Shown one piece after another: positions 7,382 to 15,859 of a stretch of DNA of 64,000 bases (positions are counted from its first letter, which is position 1; every line of letters begins with the position of its first letter). This DNA comes from GCA-002700125 sp964434385. GTDB taxonomy: Bacteria > Chloroflexota > Dehalococcoidia > Lucifugimonadales > Lucifugimonadaceae. The stretch is taken from contig CAYSUW010000001.1 in the NCBI GenBank assembly GCA_964434385.1, forward strand, positions 62,001 through 126,000. Direction: 5' to 3'. The translations under genes and the position numbers were made by a program. The notes beneath the pieces are model-generated. The model saw nothing but the letters and a program-made list of their open reading frames with translations, was not told the origin of the DNA and ran no database searches.

Positions 7382-10300
7382 TTAAGAATATATTGAAGAT
7401 TCATCTTCTGTAAATTCTGGTATAACTTCATCAGAACTTTCTTCTTTAGTACCATTTTTCAAAATACCTAAAGTTTCTCTTCCTTCAGGTGTTAAGTCTA
7501 ATCTAGCTGGGATTAATCTACCAATAATTACATTTTCTTTTAATCCTCTTAACTGATCTATAGCGCCATTAGTTGCAGCTTCAGTTAGAACACGAGCTGT
7601 TTCTTGGAAAGATGCAGCTGCTAAGAAACTTTCAGTTTTTAAAGATGATCTTGTTACTCCAAGTAACACTGGGCTAGCTGTTGCTGGTTGCTTTCCTTCC
7701 GAAATAATTTGATTATTTGAATCTTCAAATTCATGTCTATCTACAAGCTCATTAGGCAACAAGTTTGTTTCTCCAGAGGAGTCCACTTTTACCTTTTTTA
7801 ACATTTGTCTAACTATTACTTCAATATGTTTATCATGTATAGATACACCTTGAGATCTATATACTGATTGAACTTCATTAATGAGATATCTTTGTACAGC
7901 TTCATATCCTTGTATCCTTAGGATGTCATGAGGGCTTTTAGGTCCCGCAGTTAATGTTTGCCCTGGAGAAACTATTTCTCCTTCTGTAACCATTATTTGG
8001 GATGCTGCTGGTATTAAATATTCTCTTTCTTCAGTTTCTTTCCAAGATACTATAAGTTTTCCTTTTTTAGTTGAAACTATACCTGGAGAATTAGCTTGAA
8101 TTGATTTGTCATCTTTTTTGTTTATTAAAACAACGTCACCATCATCTACCCAGTCTCCTTTTTTCACTATGCTTTTAAAGCCCTCTGGAATGTCATGAGT
8201 GGTGTCATTCTCATTAACATTTGAAATTTTTATCACTCTCCCTATTGAAGAACCAGAAAGTTGAACTTTTCCTTCAATTTCAGTAAGAATTGCTACTCCT
8301 TTTGGGTTTCTAGCTTCGAAAAGCTCTACCACTCTTGGTAACCCACTAGTGATGTCAAGACCAGCTATACCTCCAGTATGGAATGTTCTCATAGTTAACT
8401 GAGTTCCAGGTTCTCCAATAGATTGAGCTGCAATTATCCCTATAGCTTCTCCTAACAAAGCAGGCTTCCTCGAAGCTAATGATGCACCGTAAGCTTTTTG
8501 TGATATTCCATATCTAGAAATAGAGGTTAATGGAGACAATACCCATACTTGTTTAATATCTGCATTTTGAATTTCCTCTGCTATCTCAGGTGTAATTAGA
8601 GTATCTAAATCGGCTAAAATTTTACCAGTCTTTGGATTTTTAATTGGTCTGGCTGGGAATCTCCAAACTATCCTTTCAGAAATTCTTGCTTGTATACTGT
8701 TCTCTTCAGAATCCTCTACTAACAAACCTTGAGAAGTTCCATCATCTTCTGAAGTGATAATCACATCTTGAGCTACGTCTGCAAGCCTTCTAGTTAAATA
8801 ACCAGAGTCTGCAGTTCTTAGAGCTGTGTCTGCCAATCCTTTTCTGGCTCCATGAGTAGAAATGAAATATTCAAGAACAGATAAACCTTCAGTGAAACTT
8901 GATCTTATAGGTAGTTCAATAATTCTACCTTTAGGGTCAGACATTAACCCTCTCATTCCAGCCATTTGTTTGATCTGTTCAATGTTTCCTTTTGCTCCGG
9001 AATCAATCATTGAAAAAATTCCTCCAAAAGAGGACATTGTTTTATTAACTTCCTCAGTTAAATCATCACTAATAGATGTCCAAACATCTATCGTTTTTTG
9101 ATATCTTTCATTATTGTTACTTAATAACCCACTAGCATACATATCTTCTAATTTTGCAATCTTGTTATCAGCAGTTTTTAATAATTGAGTCTTTTTATCA
9201 GGAACTACCATGTCTCTTATAGCTATAGTTATTCCTGATTGTGTAGCATAAGCAAATCCAAGGGTTTTTAGGGAATCTAGCATTTCAGTTGTCTTTTCAT
9301 TACCTAACGTACTATGACATAGAGTTACTAATTCTTGAATCTTCTTTCTGTTAACAACTTCATTAATGAATTGTAGTTCAATAGGTAGAGATTCATTGAA
9401 TATTAATCTTCCTACTGTAGTTTTCAATGAAGCTTCATTAATATTTTTTATCTCTATTTCTTCTCTCAGAGAAATAAGATTATTATTATATGCTATTAAA
9501 GCATCATTTTTTTCCAAAAAAGTTTTCATTTTTTGACTAGAATCAGTTTTTTCTAGAGAAGTTAAATAATAATTACCTAATACTAAATCTAAAGTAGGAG
9601 CAACTATTGGATGACCTGAACTAGGAGACAACATATTTACAGTGCTCATCATTAAGGTCTTAGCTTCATTTATAGCTTCTTTAGATAGAGGCACATGTAC
9701 AGCCATTTGATCTCCATCAAAATCTGCATTGAATGCAGGGCAAACTAATGGGTGCAGTTGTATAGCATTTCCATCAATTAAAATTGGTTGAAAAGCTTGA
9801 ATTCCTAATCTGTGTAAAGTTGGAGCTCGATTTAATAAAACAGGATGGTCTTGGATTACTTCTTCAAGCAAATCCCATACTTCATCTTCGCCTTGATCTG
9901 CAATTCTTTTAGCACTTCTAATGTTATGTGCATATCCTTTTACTACCAAAGAATTCATTACTAATGGTTTAAATAATTCTAATGCCATTTTTTTAGGTAA
10001 ACCACATTGATTTAGTTTAAGTTTAGGTCCAACTACTATTACAGATCTTCCACTATAATCAACTCTTTTTCCTAATAAATTTTGTCTGAATCTTCCTTGT
10101 TTACCTCTTAGCAAATCAGACAATGATTTAAGAACATGGTTGTGCCCACCTTGTATAGCTCTTCCTCTTCTTCCATTATCTATTAATGCATCTACTGCTT
10201 CTTGAAGCATTCGTTTTTCATTTCTAACAATTATTTCAGGAGCTTGAAGATCTAATAAATGTTTTAATCTGTTGTTTCTGTTAATAACTCGTCTATACAA

Positions 10301-11200
10301 ATCATTCAAATCACTAGTTGCAAATCGTCCTCCGTCTAACTGAACCATGGGATGTAAATCAGGGGGCAATACTGGCAACATTGTTAAAATTATCCATTCT
10401 GGTCTATTGCCGCTATTTCGAAAAGATTCTACTACCCTTAGTCTTTTTAAAACCTTCTTTCGTTTTTGACCAGAACTTATCTCTAAGTCTCTTCTAAGAC
10501 TTGAATTTAAATCTTCTAAATCAATTTTTTTTAGTATTTTTAATATAGACTCAGCTCCCATTCCTGCCTCAAATACTTCTCCATAACGATCTTCGCATTC
10601 CCTATATTTAGATTCTGTCATAAGTAAGCCAACTTTAAGGCCTTCTAATTCATTGATTCTTTCTCGAATTTTTAATTCAATGTCCTGTTCTTCTTCTTTC
10701 TCTTTTGATAAAATATTTTCTGGATGGTTCTCTTGATATTCTTTTAGAGTATCTATTGCTGATTGTCTTGCCTCTTCATCTACGTTAGTGACGATATATT
10801 GAGAGAAGTATAAAATTCTTTCAAGGTTCTTGGGAGACATATCTAAAAGAACACCCATCCTTGATGGAGTTCCTTTAGAAAACCAAATATGAGCTACAGG
10901 CGCTGCTAAATTTATATGACCCATTCTTTCCCTTCTAACCTTTGACCTAGTAACTTCGACTCCACATCTATCACAAATCACTCCTTTATACCGGATGTTT
11001 TTATATTTACCACATCCACAGTCCCAATCTTTTACTGGACCAAAGATTCTTTCACAAAATAGTCCATCTTTTTCAGGTCTTAAAGTACGATAGTTAATTG
11101 TTTCTGGTTTTGTTACTTCACCATAGGACCATGCCTTGATTTGATCAGGTGATGCTAGTGAAATCCTGATTGCGTCGAAATCGGTTGCAGTTACTGACAT
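7382..11200 (-). CDS. rpoC: DNA-directed RNA polymerase beta' subunit
   Basis: Largest subunit of RNA polymerase, carrying the catalytic magnesium site. The 1,272-residue product starts with the N-terminal zinc ribbon (Cys61, Cys63, Cys76, Cys79). The invariant NADFDGD loop lies at about residues 489-495, and the trigger-loop/bridge-helix region contains GEAIGIIAAQSIGEPGTQLTMRTFH-type sequence. The C-terminus is short and Glu/Ser rich. The length is at the short end of the bacterial range, so large lineage-specific insertions are absent. An AGGAG site precedes the ATG. It follows rpoB by 22 bp and must be cotranscribed with it. Confidence 0.98.
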   Translation of the reverse strand: MSVTATDFDAIRISLASPDQIKAWSYGEVTKPETINYRTLRPEKDGLFCERIFGPVKDWDCGCGKYKNIRYKGVICDRCGVEVTRSKVRRERMGHINLAAPVAHIWFSKGTPSRMGVLLDMSPKNLERILYFSQYIVTNVDEEARQSAIDTLKEYQENHPENILSKEKEEEQDIELKIRERINELEGLKVGLLMTESKYRECEDRYGEVFEAGMGAESILKILKKIDLEDLNSSLRRDLEISSGQKRKKVLKRLRVVESFRNSGNRPEWIILTMLPVLPPDLHPMVQLDGGRFATSDLNDLYRRVINRNNRLKHLLDLQAPEIIVRNEKRMLQEAVDALIDNGRRGRAIQGGHNHVLKSLSDLLRGKQGRFRQNLLGKRVDYSGRSVIVVGPKLKLNQCGLPKKMALELFKPLVMNSLVVKGYAHNIRSAKRIADQGEDEVWDLLEEVIQDHPVLLNRAPTLHRLGIQAFQPILIDGNAIQLHPLVCPAFNADFDGDQMAVHVPLSKEAINEAKTLMMSTVNMLSPSSGHPIVAPTLDLVLGNYYLTSLEKTDSSQKMKTFLEKNDALIAYNNNLISLREEIEIKNINEASLKTTVGRLIFNESLPIELQFINEVVNRKKIQELVTLCHSTLGNEKTTEMLDSLKTLGFAYATQSGITIAIRDMVVPDKKTQLLKTADNKIAKLEDMYASGLLSNNNERYQKTIDVWTSISDDLTEEVNKTMSSFGGIFSMIDSGAKGNIEQIKQMAGMRGLMSDPKGRIIELPIRSSFTEGLSVLEYFISTHGARKGLADTALRTADSGYLTRRLADVAQDVIITSEDDGTSQGLLVEDSEENSIQARISERIVWRFPARPIKNPKTGKILADLDTLITPEIAEEIQNADIKQVWVLSPLTSISRYGISQKAYGASLASRKPALLGEAIGIIAAQSIGEPGTQLTMRTFHTGGIAGLDITSGLPRVVELFEARNPKGVAILTEIEGKVQLSGSSIGRVIKISNVNENDTTHDIPEGFKSIVKKGDWVDDGDVVLINKKDDKSIQANSPGIVSTKKGKLIVSWKETEEREYLIPAASQIMVTEGEIVSPGQTLTAGPKSPHDILRIQGYEAVQRYLINEVQSVYRSQGVSIHDKHIEVIVRQMLKKVKVDSSGETNLLPNELVDRHEFEDSNNQIISEGKQPATASPVLLGVTRSSLKTESFLAAASFQETARVLTEAATNGAIDQLRGLKENVIIGRLIPARLDLTPEGRETLGILKNGTKEESSDEVIPEFTEDESSIYS

Positions 11201-11222
11201 TATAATCTCCTATAACTTTAAA

Positions 11223-14200
11223 CTAATCTTGTTTATTGGTATCTTCTAAAGTTTTCTCATCTATTGAATCTGTTGATTCATTGACGGGATTCTCTTCGTT
11301 GTTTTTTTGTGATTTTGGTTCTACTTTTTGGTTATTCTCATCTATTGAACCTAGAATTGTTTCTATTGCTTTTTCATTTTCCATTTCGATGCTTTGTAAT
11401 TCTTCGAATAAATCTTCTGAATCATTATCTTTGCTAAGACTAGATTCAAATGAAGATTCTCCTAGATTTCCTATAGAAGATTCTTTGTTGGTTAATTCTA
11501 TAGATAATCCTAATCCTTGTAGCTCTTTTAAAAGTACTTGAAAGGATTCTGGTATTCCTGGCTGAGTTACATTATCTCCTTTTATTAAGGCTTCATATGT
11601 TTTTACTCTGCCAATTATGTCATCAGATTTTATAGTTAAAATTTCCTGTAAACTATAAGCCGCACTGTATGCCTCAAGAGCCCACACTTCCATCTCTCCA
11701 AACCTCTGTCCCCCAAACTGAGCTTTTCCTCCTAAAGGTTGTTGAGTGATAAGGGAATAAGGTCCTGTTGATCTTGCATGCATTTTATCTTCCACTAGAT
11801 GAATAAGTTTTAGCATATATACATTACCAACTGTAACAGGCTGATCAAACTTCTCTCCAGTTCTTCCATTGTATAAAGTGGTTTTTCCAAATATAGGAGC
11901 AGATAAATTCTTGTCCCGTTGGATTTTTAAAGCTTTTTGTAAAAGATCTGATGGTTTGATTTTGGAAGTGTCAATCTTTGCATATTCTGATAACCATATA
12001 CTCAAGCATGCTTTTGATGCTTCGCCTTTATTTGTGGGCGATTCATTCCATAGTTTATCTTTTTTGTAACCATGTTCTTTTAACCATTGAGTTACTTTAT
12101 CCCAATTTATAGTTTGATTTTCATTGTTTAATGATTTATCTATAGAATTAGATTCCTGAACAAACCAAGCTCTAGCTAAATTATCTTCAACTAGTGCAGT
12201 ATCAGCACCAGCAAAAACTGGAGTTCTAGCTTTAAATCCTAATGTGTTTGCTGCACTTCCAAGATGTGTTTCTAGTAACTGTCCTAAATTCATTCTAGAT
12301 GGAACACCAATGGGGTTTAAAATAATATCTAATGGAGTTCCATCAGGAAGATAAGGCATATCTTCAATGGGAAGAATTTTAGATATAACTCCTTTATTTC
12401 CGTGCCTTCCTGCTATTTTATCCCCTTCTTTAATTTTCCTTTTATCTGCTATCCATACTCGAACAATTTTTAATACGCCTGCAGATACATTATCTCCTTT
12501 TTCTTTTTCTAGAATTCTTACTTTTATGACTTTTCCATATTGACCATGAGGGACTCTTAAAGAAGTGTCTTTTACATCTCTTGCTTTTTCTCCAAAAATT
12601 GCTCTTAGAAGTTTTTCTTCAGCCGTTAATTCTGTTTCTCCTTTTGGAGTTATTTTCCCCACAAGAATATCTCCGGGGCTAACACTAGCTCCAATTCTAA
12701 TAATTCCAAATTCATCCAAGTCTCTAAGATTTTCATCGCCTACATTGGGTATATCTCGAGTGATTTCTTCATCTCCAAGTTTTGTTTCCCGAGCTTCTGT
12801 CTCAAATTTTTCTATATGTAAAGAAGTGAATTTATCATCTCTAACTAATTTTTCGCTTAGCACTATTGCATCTTCATAGTTGTATCCTTCAAAACTCATG
12901 AAGCCAACTAGTAAGTTTTGTCCCAATGCTAATTCTCCATTATCAGTTGATGAACTATCTACGATAGCTTGATCTTTCGTTACTTTTTCTCCTTTCTTTA
13001 CAATAGGTTTTTGATTTATACAGGTTCCTTGATTAGATCTTACAAATTTATTTAATACATAAGGTTCTTTATCACCATTTTTATCAATTATTTCTATTTT
13101 AGAATTATCTGCTTTAGAAACCACTCCTGATGTTTTAGAAACGATGACTTGTCCGCTGTCTAACGCAACAGCTTTTTCCATTCCAGTTCCTACCAAAGGA
13201 GCTTCTGGCCTTAATAGTGGAACAGCTTGTCTTTGCATATTTGAGCCCATCAAAGCTCTGTTAGCATCATCATGCTCTAGAAATGGTATTAATGAAGTAG
13301 ACACACTTACAATTTGCATTGGAGAGACATCCATAAGGGCAATTTTATCTGGTGTTTCTTTTGCTACCTTATCTCCCATTCTTACTTCTACCTGATCACC
13401 TATTATTTGCCCTTTCGAATCTAGGGGAGTCATAGCTTGACCTATAGTTAATTCATCTTCTTGATCTGCAGATAAATACACTATATTGTCTTGGTCATGA
13501 GTTACAAATGGTTGAACTTTTACATTTCCTATTGAGGTTAAAGTACTTTTCTTCAATTTTTGGATTTCTTCAAAAATATCTTTGGTTACAATTTTTTGAG
13601 ATTTAAGAATGATTTTTTTATCATCTTTTATATCTTGTAAAATAGTTCTGCCTATAATGTCATGGTCATTAATTGATATTTCAGTCATTACTCTTTTATA
13701 TGGAGTTTCTATAAAGCCATAATCATTGGTTTTAGCATATGTTGCTAATGATCCAAGTAGCCCAATATTTGGACCTTCAGGAGTTTCAATAGGGCAGATT
13801 CTGCCATAATGAGAATGGTGAACATCTCTTACATCAAATCCTGCTCTTTCTCTTGAAAGCCCTCCAGGACCTGTTGCAGAAAGTCTTCTTTTATGTGTTA
13901 GTTCTGAAAGAGGGTTAGTTTGATCCATGAATTGAGATAATTGAGATCCGCCAAAAAATTCTCTTAAAGATGCAACTATAGGTCTTATATTTATCAGAGC
14001 TGCAGGAGTTGTTTCTTCAGGATCCATTTGAGTGGTCATCCTTTCTTTGATTACTCTTTCCATTCTTAGAAGGCCGACTCTTATTTGATTTTGGATTAAC
14101 TCTCCTACTGCTCTAACTCTCCTATTTCCTAAATGATCTATATCATCTGGAACAATTAGATTGTTGTTTATGTTAATCATTGTCCTAGCCAAAGAAACTA

Positions 14201-15110
14201 TATCTTCTTTAGTTAAAGTTCTTTGTTCTAAAGGAATGTTTCCTTGTAATTTTCTGTTTAATTGATATCTTCCTACTCTGCCTAAATCGTATTTTCTAGG
14301 ATTAAAAAACATGTTTTCTATTAAAGAAATTGCATTTTCTACGTTTGGAGGTTCTCCTGGGCGAATTCTTTTATAAAATTCAATCAAAGCATCTTCTCGT
14401 GTTTTTACGTTGGAATCTTTTTTTAAAGATTGTTCAATATAAGAATCATCTTTATTTTCAATATCTGAGAAAAGTTCTCTAATTTCATTATCTGTTTCGT
14501 AACCTATTGCTCTTAACAATGTAGTGATAAATAATTTTCTTTTTCTATCAATTTTTACTGAAATAATATTTTTGTTACTTGTTTCTAATTCTACCCATGC
14601 TCCTCTATATGGGATCAATTTAGCTAAACATAGAGTCTTTCCACTTGTAGGATCAAGTTCGGTGGTAAAATAAGCTCCTGGAGATCTGACTAATTGTGAT
14701 ACTACAACTCTTTCTGCACCATTTATGATGAAAGTTCCATATTTTGTCATTTTGGGCAATTCTCCCATAAACAAAATTTGTTCTTTTATCATCCCGGTAC
14801 TTATTATTTTTAATTGAACAGTTGCATATAAAGGTGCACTATAAGTGATCTCCTTTTCTCTACATTCTTCTTCAGAAAACTTTGAATCACGAACTTCATG
14901 AGAAATGAATCTTACTTCAAACCTTCCTCCAGATAAATCATCGATTGGAGATATTTCCTCAAATAATTCCTTTAAACCTTGATTTAAGAGCCAGTTAAAA
15001 GAATTTGTTTGTACATGTATTAATTCTGGAGTTTTAATATTATCGTTTAGTCTGTTAAAGCCTTTGTAGTTATATTTACCATTATTAATTTGCTCAGAAC
15101 TTAATACCAT
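11223..15110 (-). CDS. rpoB: DNA-directed RNA polymerase beta subunit
   Basis: Second-largest RNA polymerase subunit, forming the other half of the active cleft and the rifampicin pocket. The 1,295-residue product has the standard order of lobes. The rif region is visible around QLSQFMDQTNPLSELTHKRR, and the C-terminal conserved block includes GKAQFGGQRFGEMEVWALEAY. After the usual end (VLLKELQGLGLSIEL) an extra tail of about 88 residues rich in Ser, Glu, Asp and Asn is appended. The ATG has a GGAG ribosome-binding site. The gene is not preceded by rplKAJL as in many bacteria; instead it is divergent from a glutaredoxin-like gene, so rpoBC forms its own unit here. Confidence 0.98.
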   Translation of the reverse strand: MVLSSEQINNGKYNYKGFNRLNDNIKTPELIHVQTNSFNWLLNQGLKELFEEISPIDDLSGGRFEVRFISHEVRDSKFSEEECREKEITYSAPLYATVQLKIISTGMIKEQILFMGELPKMTKYGTFIINGAERVVVSQLVRSPGAYFTTELDPTSGKTLCLAKLIPYRGAWVELETSNKNIISVKIDRKRKLFITTLLRAIGYETDNEIRELFSDIENKDDSYIEQSLKKDSNVKTREDALIEFYKRIRPGEPPNVENAISLIENMFFNPRKYDLGRVGRYQLNRKLQGNIPLEQRTLTKEDIVSLARTMININNNLIVPDDIDHLGNRRVRAVGELIQNQIRVGLLRMERVIKERMTTQMDPEETTPAALINIRPIVASLREFFGGSQLSQFMDQTNPLSELTHKRRLSATGPGGLSRERAGFDVRDVHHSHYGRICPIETPEGPNIGLLGSLATYAKTNDYGFIETPYKRVMTEISINDHDIIGRTILQDIKDDKKIILKSQKIVTKDIFEEIQKLKKSTLTSIGNVKVQPFVTHDQDNIVYLSADQEDELTIGQAMTPLDSKGQIIGDQVEVRMGDKVAKETPDKIALMDVSPMQIVSVSTSLIPFLEHDDANRALMGSNMQRQAVPLLRPEAPLVGTGMEKAVALDSGQVIVSKTSGVVSKADNSKIEIIDKNGDKEPYVLNKFVRSNQGTCINQKPIVKKGEKVTKDQAIVDSSSTDNGELALGQNLLVGFMSFEGYNYEDAIVLSEKLVRDDKFTSLHIEKFETEARETKLGDEEITRDIPNVGDENLRDLDEFGIIRIGASVSPGDILVGKITPKGETELTAEEKLLRAIFGEKARDVKDTSLRVPHGQYGKVIKVRILEKEKGDNVSAGVLKIVRVWIADKRKIKEGDKIAGRHGNKGVISKILPIEDMPYLPDGTPLDIILNPIGVPSRMNLGQLLETHLGSAANTLGFKARTPVFAGADTALVEDNLARAWFVQESNSIDKSLNNENQTINWDKVTQWLKEHGYKKDKLWNESPTNKGEASKACLSIWLSEYAKIDTSKIKPSDLLQKALKIQRDKNLSAPIFGKTTLYNGRTGEKFDQPVTVGNVYMLKLIHLVEDKMHARSTGPYSLITQQPLGGKAQFGGQRFGEMEVWALEAYSAAYSLQEILTIKSDDIIGRVKTYEALIKGDNVTQPGIPESFQVLLKELQGLGLSIELTNKESSIGNLGESSFESSLSKDNDSEDLFEELQSIEMENEKAIETILGSIDENNQKVEPKSQKNNEENPVNESTDSIDEKTLEDTNKQD

Positions 15111-15484
15111 TTTTTATTCTCCAATACGAATAGATTAGTTTTTTGAAAAAGAATTTGTTGGTTTCAAAAGTAAAATTAATAACATCGATTTTAAGATTTT
15201 TATCGAAGTTATATTATTGTGGAAGAGATGCATATTATAAACTTGCTACGACCTTTAGACCAAAACACACTATTTTAATATTTTCCTTAAGTTGATGTCA
15301 AATTTATTATTAATTAATTTTCAGTTTAAATATGAATATAATTTTAAAATTCTTAAATTTGATCATTATATTTGTATTAATTCAAGAAGTATTTGTTGTA
15401 TTGTATCTAAATGTTGTTAGCTTATTTTGTCTCTACAAACTAATTATAAATAATTTAAATAAATCAGTAATAATGGGAAAAATA
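15111..15484. other. rpoB / glutaredoxin-like intergenic region
   Basis: This 374 bp stretch is the longest without a well-supported gene. It holds the predicted rpoBC promoter and a leader of about 155 nt. The right-hand part is an open frame of very hydrophobic, low-complexity codons upstream of the glutaredoxin-like gene, which I read as AT-rich noncoding sequence rather than a real N-terminal extension. I find no convincing RNA gene, riboswitch or strong hairpin in it. Confidence 0.5.
15272..15301 (-). promoter_or_regulatory. Predicted sigma70-type promoter for rpoBC
   Basis: On the minus strand a perfect -35 box TTGACA (15296-15301) is followed after 18 bp by TAAAAT (15272-15277), 5 of 6 matches to TATAAT. 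Transcription would start near 15265 and leave an untranslated leader of about 155 nt before the rpoB ATG. The prediction rests on consensus matching only. In AT-rich DNA -10-like hexamers are common, but the exact -35 at a sensible spacing is notable. Confidence 0.5.
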
Positions 15485-15724
15485 ATGAAAATAAGGGAAA
15501 AATTGATTTTATATACACATCCTAATTGTGATTACAGTCCAATGAAAAAGAATGAATTGGATGATGATGGTATTGATTATGACGAGATAGATCTTTCCTT
15601 ACTACCTCAATATTGGATAGAAATTGAAAAAATTTGTAAGGGAGTAAGAATAACTCCAATATTAATTAATGTTGATGGTTCTCCTGAAATAGGATATCAA
15701 GGCATAGGTTCAGATTTTTCTTAA
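15485..15724 (+). CDS. Glutaredoxin-like thioredoxin-fold protein (CxxS)
   Basis: Small 79-residue thioredoxin-fold protein. The frame stays open upstream to 15332, but that part would add a hydrophobic low-complexity stretch foreign to the family. The ATG at 15485 has a GGGA-type ribosome-binding site about 7 bp upstream and gives the usual length; the ATG at 15473 is the alternative. The active-site motif is CDYS, so only the first cysteine of CxxC is kept. The cis-proline motif is RITPILI. This resembles glutaredoxin-like/NrdH-like or DUF836-type proteins. The partner is unknown. It is divergent from rpoB and lies 50 bp upstream of tRNA-Asp. Confidence 0.7.
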   Translation: MKIREKLILYTHPNCDYSPMKKNELDDDGIDYDEIDLSLLPQYWIEIEKICKGVRITPILINVDGSPEIGYQGIGSDFS

Positions 15725-15731
15725 CATCAAC

Positions 15732-15761
15732 TTGACTAACTTTCAGTTATAGATTTAATAT
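15732..15761 (+). promoter_or_regulatory. Predicted promoter of tRNA-Asp
   Basis: TTGACT (15732-15737), an 18 bp spacer and TAATAT (15756-15761) lie in the short gap between the glutaredoxin-like stop and the tRNA, whose 5' end is 13 bp further on. Position and spacing fit a dedicated tRNA promoter. The match is moderate (5 of 6 and 4 of 6). Confidence 0.4.
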
Positions 15762-15774
15762 TCTCTTAGAAAAT

Positions 15775-15851
15775 GGCCCCGTGGTGTAGTGGTCCAACAC
15801 GCTGCCCTGTCAAGGCAGAGATCGGCAGTTCGAATCTGCTCGGGGTCGCCA
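15775..15851 (+). tRNA. tRNA-Asp (GTC anticodon)
   Basis: Complete cloverleaf of 77 nt. The acceptor GGCCCCG pairs with CGGGGTC (one G-U). The anticodon stem CTGCC/GGCAG encloses CTGTCAA, giving anticodon GTC. The T arm contains GTTCGAATC. The discriminator is G, as expected for Asp, and CCA is encoded. The stop of the convergent dehydratase gene is only 8 bp beyond the 3' end. Confidence 0.95.
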
Positions 15852-15859
15852 TTATTCAT

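Noticed and set aside
15111..15265. Riboswitch or ribosomal-protein leader upstream of rpoB
   Set aside because: Only short weak inverted repeats are visible (for example ATCGA/TCGAT). Nothing resembles a known leader by eye.
15332..15484. Upstream extension of the glutaredoxin-like frame with a hydrophobic N-terminus
   Set aside because: The extra 51 residues are low-complexity Ile/Leu/Asn-rich, have no ribosome-binding site at the first ATG and would make the protein far longer than its family. A better start with a GGGA site lies at 15485.
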